Positions 20,726 to 32,241 of a DNA stretch of 64,000 nucleotides are shown piece by piece (the stretch's first letter is position 1; every line of letters begins with the position of its first letter). The notes beneath the pieces were generated by a model. It had not been told where the DNA came from, did no database searches, and saw nothing but the letters and a program-made list of their open reading frames with translations. Made by a program: the position numbers and the translations under genes. The stretch covers positions 890,582 to 954,581 of the forward strand of contig VFIW01000008.1 in the NCBI GenBank assembly GCA_006386115.1. The letters run 5' to 3'. This DNA comes from Globisporangium splendens (Eukaryota > Oomycota > Peronosporomycetes > Pythiales > Pythiaceae).

Positions 20726-23700
20726 TCTTTATCTTTATAAGGTGAGGTATATTTAGGTTCATCTTCGTGACCTACAATATCCATTCTCCTACCTAATCTT
20801 CATTGCGAATTTCATGAAGGAGTGTAAATGTGTCTACAGCGCGGATTGCAATAGATCACTTCTGAATGCTAAATAATCTTTGACCAGGATGGCATGTTCT
20901 CTTGGTCCTATGTGAGGTTGCCTTGTGTTGTCCAATGACCTTGGGTCTTCCGAACTTCGCACAAGCCAATGCATGACGTCGTTGTCAAGATCCTGGGTGA
21001 GATTGTTGAAAGCAGCTCTTTGAGTTGGGAAGTGGACCTGCATTGAGGTTCTGGTATCCATGGCTAGGTTGGTGGCTGAGTCCGCCATCTTGTTGAAGGC
21101 ACGGTAGTGATGGTACCATCCTCGGATGTCGATGCAATCCGCGAGTCGTCGACTTGTCTGGTATAAGCGTGCCAATCGGTGCTGTCGAGGGGACCGATGC
21201 ATTCGCTGTTGAGAGGTAATCAGCGCACTGTCTCCAATCACGTACAACGGTTCGAAGTGACTGCGTTGGGCTTCTCGGAGTCCGTGTATGAGACCCCAGT
21301 ACTCGGCAAAGTTGTTGGTCGTGTCCTTCCTGCTGTTGGCCATGCTGGCGGCCCAGATTAAACTGGCTGTGTGCGAGTCCTTATGGACACGCACGATAAT
21401 GGATCCAGTCCCTCCTGGTCCTGGATTGCCGCGTGATCCACCATCGAAAAACAACAGGTAAACGCCGCGAGTTTCACTTGGAGTCAAGGGAATGGCGTCG
21501 GTTTGGCTGAGAAAGCAGTCGACATATGCCTTGAGAACTGCTGCAACCGTGTGACCGTCAGAGTCTCCAGCTTGCGCTTCAGCGAGTCGTGTGGGGTTTC
21601 GCATTCCTGCCTCTAATCTGGTCATCATGATCGCCATCTCAGCAGTCGATTTGATTGGATCCGGATCCATGCGTCGCAGATGCGCACACCAAATGGTCTG
21701 TATGAGCGACGCGCTCATATATCGCCACAGCATGTGTGCGACGGAATAGAGGTGATCTTGGAGATGCTCATTGGAGAACTTGTGTCCGATAATGTGTCTC
21801 TTGATCGTGGTCCATGCATGCCTTGGAGTATCTGGTAGATCCAGACTGAAGATCCAGATTGCGGGTCGTGACCAGGAGTGATTCCGATCTTCGCCCATAG
21901 CGCATAAAAGTAGTTCCACACGAGTCTGGCTTTCGGACACTCCCAGAGTAGATGTTGAACAGAAGATTGGACAACTTGGGAGCATTCGGGATTCGAGCAG
22001 GATAGATCAGCTTTCTCATAGTTCCACATGGATAGTCGGTTGGCTTTCAGCCGGAGAAGAGTCTGAGCCGTATAAGCAGTAATCCCTGGGATGTTGTGTA
22101 ATTCGCTCCATTGGATTAATTGCAGTCCTGGCCACAGAGATCCTGCTGTTTGGACAGCTTTGTTGACTGCTGCATCTCGAGTATCTTGGCCAATTTGTGT
22201 CCTCGTTGCTGCAACTTGTTGCCGATAGAAAGATCTGGCCGTATTGTATCGTCCGTTGCCACCCCATAGTTGCACGATTCTTGTGAAACGTGGATGTGCA
22301 TGGAACGACACCTTCTGTCTGTTCAAGTCTCTTGTTGCCATGATGTCACAGTCCGTTGCGGAGTGAACTGTATGCGTAGCTTTGACTAGGGTCGTGTCGA
22401 CGTGGGTCAGAGTTGCTTCACTGGTGTGCAGATGCCATTCGTGGTTATAATGACGTTGTCCGTTGTACAGCCGAAGCACATTTGTTTGCTGTGGTCGATA
22501 CAGGAGCTGTGGGAAGTTGGATACCAACGTAGCACATAACCGCTCGAGCGCTCGAATAGACGGCCGGGAGAATCCGGAGATTCCACATGTTGGGATGAAG
22601 TTAAGCACTCCTTGTCTTATCCACTCCCATCGAAGTATGTCACCCAGTTGTGCTGTTCCAACTGATAATGATGTGTGAGCAAGTTTGTAAGGGGAGCCGT
22701 TGGAATCAAGAAGCCACCCATCTGCAGTCGAGGTCATGTATGGCAACCATTCTGCACAGAATGTCCCACGCAGCTTTCGTCCTTCAGCGATGATACCTGG
22801 AAGCCTGTCAGACATTTTAGAGCTGAGGTCGATCTGGAACACATCGCGGTCCCATTGAGCCTGCACAATTGTCGACTTGAAGTGCTCGTAACACCAACGT
22901 ACATTATCACGTTCTCTGGGCTCGTAGGGTCGAGAATGGAGCGACGCACATAATGCTGCGCCAGTTGTCCACATGTTATCACGAAGCTGGAGTGGCCGCC
23001 TTGGAATTGCATCGAGCGGCGTGATGTACATCGAAGAAGCCCTTGTGTTGTGCAGCAAGATTTCCCCGATGGCCTGATCGATGTGAGAGGTTGTGATTGC
23101 CCATTTGGAGACTGCTGTGGCACTCATCGTCATCAGCTCAGTTCTGATGTTGGGTACTGACAAGCCTCCATTCATTTTTTGAGTTCAGCTTGTTCTTCCT
23201 TCATCCACGGTTTCGCAGGCTTACCATTCCTTGAGCCCCAGACAAATTGTTTCACTAGGTCGTGTAGCTGATTGACAATAGCCGTAGATGGCCAGGAGTG
23301 CCTGGCCACGTAAAGCACTTTGGGTATGATGACGGCACTGGCAATTGCTGCGCGTTGGGCGACATAGTGAGTTTTGAGACGCGCAAGTCGAAGTCTGACA
23401 CGTAAGGCTTGGATGCACTTGGACCAGTTAATTGCATTAGAAGGCGTTTGTCCGACTTGGATGCCGAGGTAGCGGCAATGTTCCTCACGTTGTAGCACAT
23501 GAATGCCACTGACTGACTCTTCGGTGGAGCTGTATTCCTTGTTCAGCGGTAATACTGCAGATTTGTGCCGATTGACTCGAAGCCCAGAAGCTGCTCCATA
23601 TTTGTCAAGGATTGCAAACACGGCGTTAATATCCTTGGGATCGCTAAGATAAATGGTCGTGTCGTCTGCGTATCCTCCAAGTCTGACTTCAGTTGCGCGT

Positions 23701-25814
23701 CCTGCTGCCTGGAGTTCAACGCCGTGTATTTCGTCACTCGCTTCGATTTTCCGATAAAGAACCTCTAACGCCAAGATGAAGAGAAGAGGGGCCAGCGGAC
23801 ATCCTTGACGAATTCCGGATGTTACGCTGTACTTTCTCGACAGGAAACCGTTGACAATGAACTTGTACGTGGTTTGAGAGTGTAACACCTTCACTAAGTG
23901 TACGAACTTCAATGGGAACCCAAGATGCTGGAGCGCTTGTACCAGAAAGCTGCGATCGAGTGAATCATAGGCTTTAGCAAAATCAAGGAGCAACGCGATC
24001 GCTCTGGACATGGCGGGGTCGCTCGTGGCCAGCTGTTGTGCAGCCAATAACACATCGATCGTAGCCGGGATTGCTCACCCTGGAACGAAACCAGCTTGCA
24101 TGTGATGGATAAGCCAAGGGAGCACAATTCGTAATCTGGTTGCAAATATCCGTGTGAATATTTTGTAATCAGAGTTGAGGAGTGCGATTGGCCTGTAGTC
24201 CAGCGGCGATGCAGCAGAGACGGACTTTTTTATGCAGTGAATATGGGCTTCACTGAACGAACTTGGTAGAATGCATTCGGGTATCCACAAGTTGAAAAGT
24301 CGCTCGAATAGGCCGGTAATCTCGTCACAGTGGTCTCTGTACCAGTCATTGCCGAGTTCGTCAGGACCGTGAGCTTTGCCTCTCTTGCATTTCTTCACAG
24401 CCTGTTTAATTTCACTCGAATTGATCGGTTTGTGCAGGAAGCCTAATCTGTCCGACGGAGGAATAGCTGTTCCTGGATCAAGGATTTGATCGATGTCAGT
24501 TCGCAGAGTGGGCGCCTGTTGCATGATTGATTTCCATCCTTCTCCCATGTCGTCAGCAAGTTCTCGTGAACGCATGGGTCCGTAAGTCGCTGTGCCACCG
24601 AGTGTGAAGATAGTGTTGTCAAGGAACTTGGTCGAGATACGCTTGTAGAAGGATTTGCTCGTTTCTCGTTCATGATGCATGTGCTCCCGAAAAATGCGGT
24701 CCCGTTTTGAAGCCTGCCACTTCGATTTGCATTCTGCAATGGCACGACGAATACTCGTGGCGGTGGTAAGAAACTCTTGCGACAACTCCACGTTTTGATC
24801 ACTCACCGCTCCACCAGAGTGATCGAGCATCTGCACTTCCGATTCTGAGAGGCGTCGTTGCAACCTCTGGATTTTCTTCTTGTATCCTTGGTTCAATCTG
24901 GCGAAGTACGATTTTTTAGCTTCAAGGTACCCGATCCTGAGCGCGATCTTGGCTTCATCCCACCAATTTGCTGTGGCCAGAGCATAATCACGAGGCGAAG
25001 AGTAACGCCCACGTAATTCATCAAGTTGATCATGAGCTTTTTCGAAGAAATCTTTTCCAATACTCGCCGCTGCATTCTTCGGAAGTGGATAGACAACACG
25101 AGGCTTCTTGCTTTGGATCACCTTGTCAGGAGCAGCTACCCGGATCGTGACTCCATTGTGATCGGAGAATGGACCAGCTACGCTTTGGTAGACGCTGCGA
25201 ACCCAGTCGAGATGGTCGTTGCTGCAGTACCACCGGTCGAGCCTACTGCTGGCACTGTCGCCTGAAGGCAGTGTATAGTAGTAGGTGTGATGCTGTCGAT
25301 GGAATGCTTTGACGTCTCGTGTGTCCGTGGCGCGAAGAGCATCATCCTCAAGGGTATCAACAAGATTCACTTTCTGGAGCAGTTTCTTCAATTCCCTGGA
25401 ATCGTGCACTTTGTTGTGGTTGTTGTGAGACCTTCTGCCGTCTGGTTGAGAGTGCAATTAAAGTCTCCACCGCACAGAATGGGTCCATCATGTGACGAGA
25501 GGAGACCTGATAGTGCTCTGTAGAAAGCTTCCCTTGCAAATACGGTAGAAGGAGCGTAGATGTTGAGAAGTAACACCATTTCACCACGCAACGTCACCGT
25601 AGCTGCCATCCAGTGCGCATTCCACTGATCCTGCTTATATGGAGCCAGTGTAGGTATGCACGAATAGGGATTCAACAAGATCGCCACTCCTCCTTTGCGC
25701 TCGATGGAAGCTGACCAGAGAGAAAGTCTGGGATCCGACTCTTCTGATGGTTCCTGAAAACCCCAACTTCGACGAAATCTGGATTGCATTGATGCCACTT
25801 CGGTCTCCAGGACG
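20726..25814 (-). mobile_element. LINE copy A: APE-type non-LTR retrotransposon with RNase H, 5'-truncated and mutated
   Basis: Minus-strand copy flanked by a 16-bp target duplication (20710-20725 / 25815-25830). The 3' end has a short TAAAGA-type repeat tail rather than poly(A). Order in sense: truncated endonuclease (GGDFNCTLNQT, SRLDRWYCS, GPFSDHNGV), reverse transcriptase (LLLDFAKAYDSLDR, GIRQGCPLAPLLF, YADDTTIYLSD), a Cys zinc-binding block (CSNPECSQ...LLWECPKARLVW), and RNase H (LLFFDGGSRGNPGPGG, FAEYWGLIHG). The frame is broken by a 2-nt loss in the endonuclease, a nonsense codon near 24075 (Arg to stop), a 6-A run near 23172-23180 and a 1-nt loss near 21868. The copy is inactive. RNase H after RT places it with the I/Tad-like LINE groups; the exact clade is not determined. 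Confidence 0.9.
24075..25457 (-). pseudogene. LINE A ORF2 fragment: endonuclease C-terminus and RT N-terminus
   Basis: This is the longest 5' piece of the broken LINE A polyprotein. It carries the endonuclease end (SRLDRWYCSNDHLDWV, SDHNGVTI), a helical linker and the first RT motifs (KAHGPDELGNDWY, DYRPIALLNSDYKIF, HHMQAGFVPG). It stops at a TGA where other copies have CGA (FVPGRAIPT), then continues in the frame 24053-23172 with the YADD catalytic box. Confidence 0.85.
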
Positions 25815-26241
25815 AGGTGAGGTATATTTAGGTTCATCGTCGTGACCTACAATATCCATTCTCCTACCTATTCTTCATTGCGAATTTCATACAGGAGTGT
25901 AAATGTGTCTATAGCGCGGTTTGCAATAGATCACTTCTGAATGCTAAATAATCTTTGACCAGGATGGCATGTTCTCTTGGTCCTATGTGAGGCTGCCTTG
26001 TGTTGTCCAATGACCTTGGGTCTTCCTAACTTCGCATAAGCCAATGCATGACGTCGTTGTCAAGATCCTGGGTGAGATTGTTGAAAGCAGCTCTTTGAGT
26101 TTGGAAGTGGACCTGCGTTGAGGTTCTGGTGTCCATGGCTAGGTTGGCGGCTGAGTCCGCCATCTTGTTGAAGGCACGGTAGTGATGGTACCATCCTCGG
26201 ATGTCGATGCAATCCGCGAGTCGTCGACTTGTCTGGTATAA
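25815..26241 (-). mobile_element. LINE copy B: 3' segment (3' UTR and C-terminal RNase H), normal orientation of a twin-primed pair
   Basis: Antisense 3' UTR (GTGAGGTATATTTAGGTTCATCG...) followed by the C-terminal part of RNase H (HHYRAFNKMADSAANLAMD read on the minus strand). LINE homology stops abruptly at GGTATAAGC (26241), where plus-strand LINE 5' sequence begins. Its extreme 3' tail lies at 20699-20725, cut off by LINE A. It is best understood together with copy C. Confidence 0.85.
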
Positions 26242-26419
26242 GCACAGTCCCACTGCGCAGACTCAAGACGAGGAGCAACCAAGAACGAACCAGCCCGGCT
26301 CGAAGTCATTTCCCTCAGCGTCTAGAGATAATGGATCGGCAAACCAACAACCATCATCGGAGCCATCAGCTGATACCACCTCTGGGTACTCTGAAGATCC
26401 CTCGCACTTCGATGTCACG

Positions 26420-27742
26420 ATGTCCTTGGCAGATTCCACGTCGATGGATTCCACGATGCACCTGCAAGATCTGACGGGAGGTGCTCTGACCCCGCCAAAT
26501 GGTCAAGCCACTCTCCCTCTGCCAGCAGAGGTGACTAAAGCCTTTCACCAGGAAATGCGCAGTCAAAATGGTACCGAGGATGCAGGCAATGGTCCTCCCT
26601 CGATGAACCAGCCAACTCCAGGCAGCGCTGGCCAAGATTTTGGACACATTGGCTCTGCTGAATCTCGAGATGCAGACCCAAGAAGTGTCTTTGGCCCCGG
26701 GCCAGAAATCAATGCGGCGATGGGTAGTGGACTAGGTACAGGGCCGACGGATGATGAACATCGATTCCAGGAACCGGAGCGAGAACCAGACTCCCACTCT
26801 CATACGTTAAATCGGCCACGGGCACGAAAGACCCCAGAACTTGCGTCCTCAGTTTTAAAAGCAGCGGCTTCAACGACACCAGGTCAATCCGAGGCCAGTC
26901 AAGAGTCAACCTTTTCCAACGACAGTGAAAGCGGCGAATTTGAGATGCCTCCTTCCTCACCGTCTCACTCTGTCCAGGACGATGGGCAAGCACGCAAGTC
27001 TCTAGTTGGACGATTGGTTGGATCGAAAGAGGAGCTCGAACAATTGACGGCTGCTGAACAAGCCCTTCGAAGACAGCATTTTCGTGCAAACAACAAAGCC
27101 ATGCACGACTGGACCACGGCGACTCGACAAAATCGAAGACTCAGCTTGCCTTCAGTTGATCCAAGCGACGTCTCCAAATTGACTGGATGGATTCCCAGTC
27201 ACGTGGATGCTCTAAGTGCGCTCATTTGTGCACTGCCTTTTCCACTGGAGGTCTTGCGCATGTTCCCAGTGAAAAAGCTTCTTGATTTTGGGCACAGCAT
27301 AAACAGTCAAGCTCAACGCGCATTAATCCGGCATCGCTCGAACGACGATGCAGTTAGCGCGCAAGTGCGAGCCTTTTGTAAGAAATGGACCACGGCTGTT
27401 GACGCCTGTCCGCAAGGCTCCGCTCGTTGGTTCATGACTGACAACATCAAGCAGTGGAACAGACTTGAAAAGCTAGATGATAGCCTATTGACCGCGACTG
27501 TCTCGCGACCCATCGACCCAGACAAATGGGCAATTCTCAATGTGATAAGTCTTCTACTGCCCAGCATGTTCCCCAAGCACGAAGCCGTTGGTCACGTTAT
27601 GCCTGAAACCCGAGCTGAAGAATATTGGCGTTCGTCTTCTCTTCAATCAGCAATTGATGCGATTGTGGGCACGACGACGTCATGGTCGCTATTGGCGCAC
27701 CAGCATGAGCTGGAGGTCCAACAGCGGCACAATCAGAACTAA
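26420..27742 (+). CDS. LINE ORF1 protein (copy C), N-terminus uncertain
   Basis: The open frame continues from the B/C junction at 26242; the first ATGs inside are near 26420 (MSLADSTSMDSTMHL). The N-terminal half is Ser/Pro/Gly/Glu-rich and looks disordered. The C-terminal half is helical and basic (LRRQHFRANNKAMHDWTTAT, FCKKWTTAVDA, KWAILNVISLLLPSMFP). No CCHC knuckle is seen. It ends at 27742 in a different frame from ORF2, which overlaps it. The role inferred from position is the RNA-binding ORF1 protein of a non-LTR element. The true 5' end may be missing. Confidence 0.6.
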   Translation: MSLADSTSMDSTMHLQDLTGGALTPPNGQATLPLPAEVTKAFHQEMRSQNGTEDAGNGPPSMNQPTPGSAGQDFGHIGSAESRDADPRSVFGPGPEINAAMGSGLGTGPTDDEHRFQEPEREPDSHSHTLNRPRARKTPELASSVLKAAASTTPGQSEASQESTFSNDSESGEFEMPPSSPSHSVQDDGQARKSLVGRLVGSKEELEQLTAAEQALRRQHFRANNKAMHDWTTATRQNRRLSLPSVDPSDVSKLTGWIPSHVDALSALICALPFPLEVLRMFPVKKLLDFGHSINSQAQRALIRHRSNDDAVSAQVRAFCKKWTTAVDACPQGSARWFMTDNIKQWNRLEKLDDSLLTATVSRPIDPDKWAILNVISLLLPSMFPKHEAVGHVMPETRAEEYWRSSSLQSAIDAIVGTTTSWSLLAHQHELEVQQRHNQN

Positions 27743-27939
27743 AGGCACCCATGGTGCCTCAACTCGCACTGTACTTGGTGGCAGTTCAGTGCGAGCAGGG
27801 GGAGATGGCTCAACTGTCTCTCCGGCGGAAGTACAGCGTGGAATACAAGGCATATCAACGTATTCCGGCAATGGACTACCGTTGCGACCATATCAACCCA
27901 CAACCCAAGCTCGTCGTGACAACCACCGACCCAGAAGGC

Positions 27940-30754
27940 GCAGTGCGACAGTCAATGCTCGCCATGAGCTAACTGTTGGATTCCACACACAGAATGTGAT
28001 GGGGTTCTCCAAATCCGACGCCAATCTGAACGCGTGGTTTTCACATTTTCGACAGACTGATGACTCGGGATCATTGGACATTGTCTTTCTCCAAGAAACG
28101 CACGTCCTGGAGACCGAAGTGGCATCAATGCAATCCAGATTTCGTCGAAGTTGGGGTTTTCAGGAACCATCAGAAGAGTCGGATCCCAGACTCTCTCTCT
28201 GGTCAGCTTCCACCGAGCGCAAAGGAGGAGTGGCGATCTTGTTGAATCCCTATTCGTGCATACCTACACTGGCTCCATATAAGCAGGATCAGTGGAATGC
28301 GCACTGGATGGCAGCTACGGTGACGTTGCGTGGTGAAACGGTGTTACTTCTCAACATCTACGCTCCTTCTACCGTATTTGCAAGGGAAGCTTTCTACAGA
28401 GCACTATCAGGTCTCCTCTCGTCACATGATGGACCCATTCTGTGCGGTGGAGACTTTAATTGCACTCTCAACCAGACGGCAGACAGGTCTCACAACAACC
28501 ACAACAAAGTGCACGATTCCAGGGAATTGAAGAAACTGCTCCAGAAATTGAATCTTGTTGATACCCTCGAGGATGATGCTCTTCGCGCCACGGACACACG
28601 AGACGTCAAAGCATTCCATCGACAGCATCACACCTACTACTATACACTGCCTTCAGGTGACAGTGCCAGCAGTAGGCTCGACCGATGGTACTGCAGCAAT
28701 GACCATCTCGACTGGGTTCGCAGCGTCTACCAAAGCGTAGCTGGTCCATTCTCCGATCACAATGGAGTCACGATCCGGGTAGCTGCTCCTGACAAGGTGA
28801 TCCAAAGCAAGAAACCTCGAGTTGTCTATCCACTTCCGAGGAGTGCAGCGGCGCATGCGGCGAGTATTGGAAAAGATTTCTTCGAAAAAGCTCATGATCA
28901 ACTTGATGAATTACGTGGACGTTACTCTTCGCCTCGTGATTATGCTCTGGCCACAGCAAATTGGTGGGATGAAGCCAAGATCGCGCTCAGGATCGGGTAC
29001 CTTGAAGCTAAAAAATCGTACTTCGCCAGATTGAATCAAGGATACAAGAAGAAAATCCAGAGGTTGCAACGACGCCTCTCAGAATCAGAAGCGCAGATGC
29101 TCGATCACTCTGGTGGAGCGGTGGGTGATCAAAACGTGGAGTTGTCGCAAGAGTTTCTTACCACCGCCACGAGTATCCGTCGTGCCATTGCAGAATGCAA
29201 ATCGAAGTGGCAGGCTTCAAAACGGGACCGCATTTTTCGGGAGCACATGCATCATGAACGAAAAACGAGCAAATCCTTCTACAAGCGTATCTCGACCAAG
29301 TTCCTTGACAACACTATCTTCACACTCGGTGGCACAGCGACTTACGGACCCATGCGTTCACGAGAACTTGCTGACGACATGGGAGAAGGATGGAAATCAA
29401 TCATGCAACAGGCGCCCACTCTGCAAACTGACATCGATCAAATCCTTGATCCAGGAACAGCTATTCCTCCGTCGGACAGATTAGGCTTCCTGCTCAAACC
29501 GATCAATTCGAGTGAAATTAAACAGGCTGTGAAGAAATGCAAGAGAGGCAAAGCTCACGGTCCTGACGAACTCGGCAATGACTGGTACAGAGACCACTGT
29601 GACGAGATTACCGGTCTATTCGAGCGACTTTTCAACTTGTGGATACCCGAATGCGTTCTACCAAGTTCGTTCAGTGAAGCACATATTCACTGCATAAAAA
29701 AGTCCGTCTCTGCTGCATCGCCGCTGGACTACAGGCCAATCGCACTCCTCAACTCTGATTACAAAATATTCACACGGATATTTGCAACCAGATTACGAAC
29801 TGTGCTCCCTTGGCTTATCCATCACATGCAAGCTGGTTTCGTTCCAGGGCGAGCAATCCCGACTACGATCGATGTGTTATTGGCTGCACAACAGCGGCCA
29901 CGAGCGACCCCGCCATGTCCAGAGCGATCGCGTTGCTCCTTGATTTTGCTAAAGCCTATGATTCACTCGATCGCAGCTTTCTGGCACAAGCGCTCCAGCA
30001 TCTTGGGTTCCCATTGAAGTTCGTACACTTAGTGAAGGTGTTACACTCTCAAACCACGTACAAGTTCATTGTCAACGGTTTCCTGTCGAGAAAGTACAAC
30101 GTAACATCCGGAATTCGTCAAGGATGTCCGCTGGCCCCTCTTCTCTTCATCTTGGCGTTAGAGGTTCTTTATCGGAAAATCGAAGCGAGTGACGAAATAC
30201 ACGGCGTTGAACTCCAGGCAGCAGGATGCGCAACTGAAGTCAGACTTGGAGGATACGCAGACGACACGACCATTTATCTTAGCGATCCCAAGGATATTAA
30301 CGCCGTTTTTGCAATCCTGGACAAATATGGAGCAGCTTCTGGGCTTCGAGTCAATCGGCACAAATCTGCAGTATTACCGCTGAACAAGGAATACAGCTCC
30401 ACCGAAGAGTCAGTCAGTGACATTCATGTGCTACAACGTGAGGAACATTGCCGCTACCTCGGCATCCAAGTCGGACAAACGCCTTCGAATGCAAGTAACT
30501 GGTCCAAGTGCATCCAAGCCTTACGTGTCAGACTTCGACTTGCGCGTCTCAAAACTCACTCTGTCGCCCAACGCGCAGCAATTGCCAGTGCCGTCATCAT
30601 ACCCAAAGTGCTTTATGTGGCCAGGCACTCCTGGCCATCTACGGCTATTGTCAATCAGCTACACGACCTAGTGAAACAATTTGTCTGGGGCTCAAGGAAT
30701 GGTAAGCCTGCGAAACCGTGGATGAAGGAAGAACAAGCTGAACTCAAAAAATGA
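27940..30754 (+). pseudogene. LINE ORF2 (copy C): endonuclease and reverse transcriptase, frameshifted
   Basis: APE endonuclease starts near 27967 (VGFHTQNVMGFSKS) with DIVFLQETHV, GGDFNCTLNQTADR, SRLDRWYCS and SDHNGV, so its catalytic Glu, Asp and His residues are present. RT follows (KAHGPDELGNDWY, LLLDFAKAYDSLDR, GIRQGCPLAPLLF, YADDTTIYLSD). A 1-nt loss near 29890 (CAGCGGCCACG against CAGCGGGCCACG in copy F) shifts the frame. A 6-A run near 30747-30752 shifts it again, ending in an ATGA stop/start overlap with the following frame. The exact ORF2 start codon is not evident. Confidence 0.8.
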
Positions 30755-32241
30755 ATGGAGGCTTGTCAGTACCCAACATCAGAACTGAGCTGATGACGAT
30801 GAGTGCCGCAGCAGTCTCCAAATGGGCAATCACTACCTCTCACATCGATCAGGTCATCGGGGAAATCTTGCTGCACAACACAAGGGCTTCTTCGACGTAC
30901 ATCACGCCGCTAGATGCAATTCCAAGGCGGCCACTCCAGCTTCGTGATAACATGTGGACAACTGGCGCAGCATTATGTGCGTCGCTCCATTCTCGACCCT
31001 ATGAGCCCAGAGAACGTGATAATGTACGTTGGTGTTACGAGCACTTCAAGTCGACAATTGTGCAGACTCAATGGGACGGCGATGTGTTCCAGATCGACCT
31101 CAGCTCTAAAATGTCTGACAGGCTTCCAGGTATCATCGCTGAAGGACGAAAGCTACGCGGGACATTCTGTGCAGAATGGCTGCCATACATGACCTCGACT
31201 GCAGATGGGTGGCTTCTTGATTCCAACGGCTCCCCTTACAAGCTTGCTCACACATCATTATCAGTTGGAACAGCACAACTGGGCGACATACTTCGATGGG
31301 AGTGGATAAGACCAGGAGTGCTTAACTTCATCCCGACATGTGGAATCTCCGGATTCTCCCGGCCGTCTATTCGAGCGCTCGAGCGGTTATGCGCTACGTT
31401 GGTATCCAACTTCCCACAGCTTCTGTATCGACCACAGCAAACAAATGTGCTTCGGCTGTACAACGGACAACGTCATTATAACCACGAATGGCATCTGCAC
31501 ACCAGCGAAGCAACTCTGACCCACGTCGACACGACCCTAGCCAAAGCTACGCATACAGTTCACTCCGCAACGGACTGTGACATCATGGCAACAAGAGACT
31601 TGAACGGGCAGAAGGTGTCGTTCCATGCACATCCACGTTTCACAAGAATCGTGCAACTATGGGGTGGCAGCGGACGATACAATACGACCAGATCTTTCTA
31701 TCGGCAACAAGTTGCAGCAACGAGGACACAAATTGGCAAAGATACTCGAGATGCAGCAGTCAATAAAGCTGTCCAAACAGCAGGATCTCTGTGGCCAGGA
31801 CTACAATTAATCCAGTGGAGCGAATTACACAACATCCCAGGGATTACTGCTTATACAGCCCAGACTCTTCTCCGGCTGAAAGCCAACCGACTCTCCATGT
31901 GGAACTATGAGAAAGCTGATCTGTCCTGCTCGAATCCCGAATGCTCTCAAGTTGTCCAATCTTCTGTTCAACATCTATTCTGGGAGTGTCCGAAAGCCAA
32001 ACTGGTGTGGAACTACTTTTATGCGCTATGGGCGAAGATCGGAATCACTCCCGGTCACGACCCCGCAATCTGGATCTTCAGTCTGGATCTACCAGATACT
32101 CCAAGGCATGCATGGACCACGATCAAGAGACGCATTATCGGACACAAGTTCTCCAATGAACATCTCCAAGATCATCTCTATCCCGTCGCACACATGCTGT
32201 GGCGATATATGAGCGCGTCGCTCATACATTTTATTTTATAA
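30751..32241 (+). pseudogene. LINE ORF2 (copy C): RT thumb/zinc-binding region
   Basis: This frame continues ORF2 from MNGGLSVPNIRTELM through the conserved region to the zinc-binding block (DLSCSNPECSQ, HLFWECPKAKLVW). It ends four residues after LINE homology stops (SASLI then unrelated HFIL). RNase H is lacking because of the twin-priming breakpoint. An uninterrupted join to RT requires one more A in the preceding A-run, as copy D has. Confidence 0.8.

Larger units (their letters stand above)
26242..32228 (+). mobile_element. LINE copy C: inverted 5' segment (ORF1 and most of ORF2)
   Basis: Plus-strand LINE sequence running from inside ORF1 through endonuclease, RT and zinc-binding block, ending abruptly at GCGTCGCTCATACA just before RNase H. 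It directly abuts copy B, which is in the opposite orientation and supplies the last RNase H part and 3' UTR. About 530 bp of RNase H sequence (equivalent to 32668-33199 of copy D) are missing between them. This is the arrangement expected from twin priming with a junctional deletion. It is the most 5'-complete copy in the window and the only one with ORF1. Confidence 0.85.
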
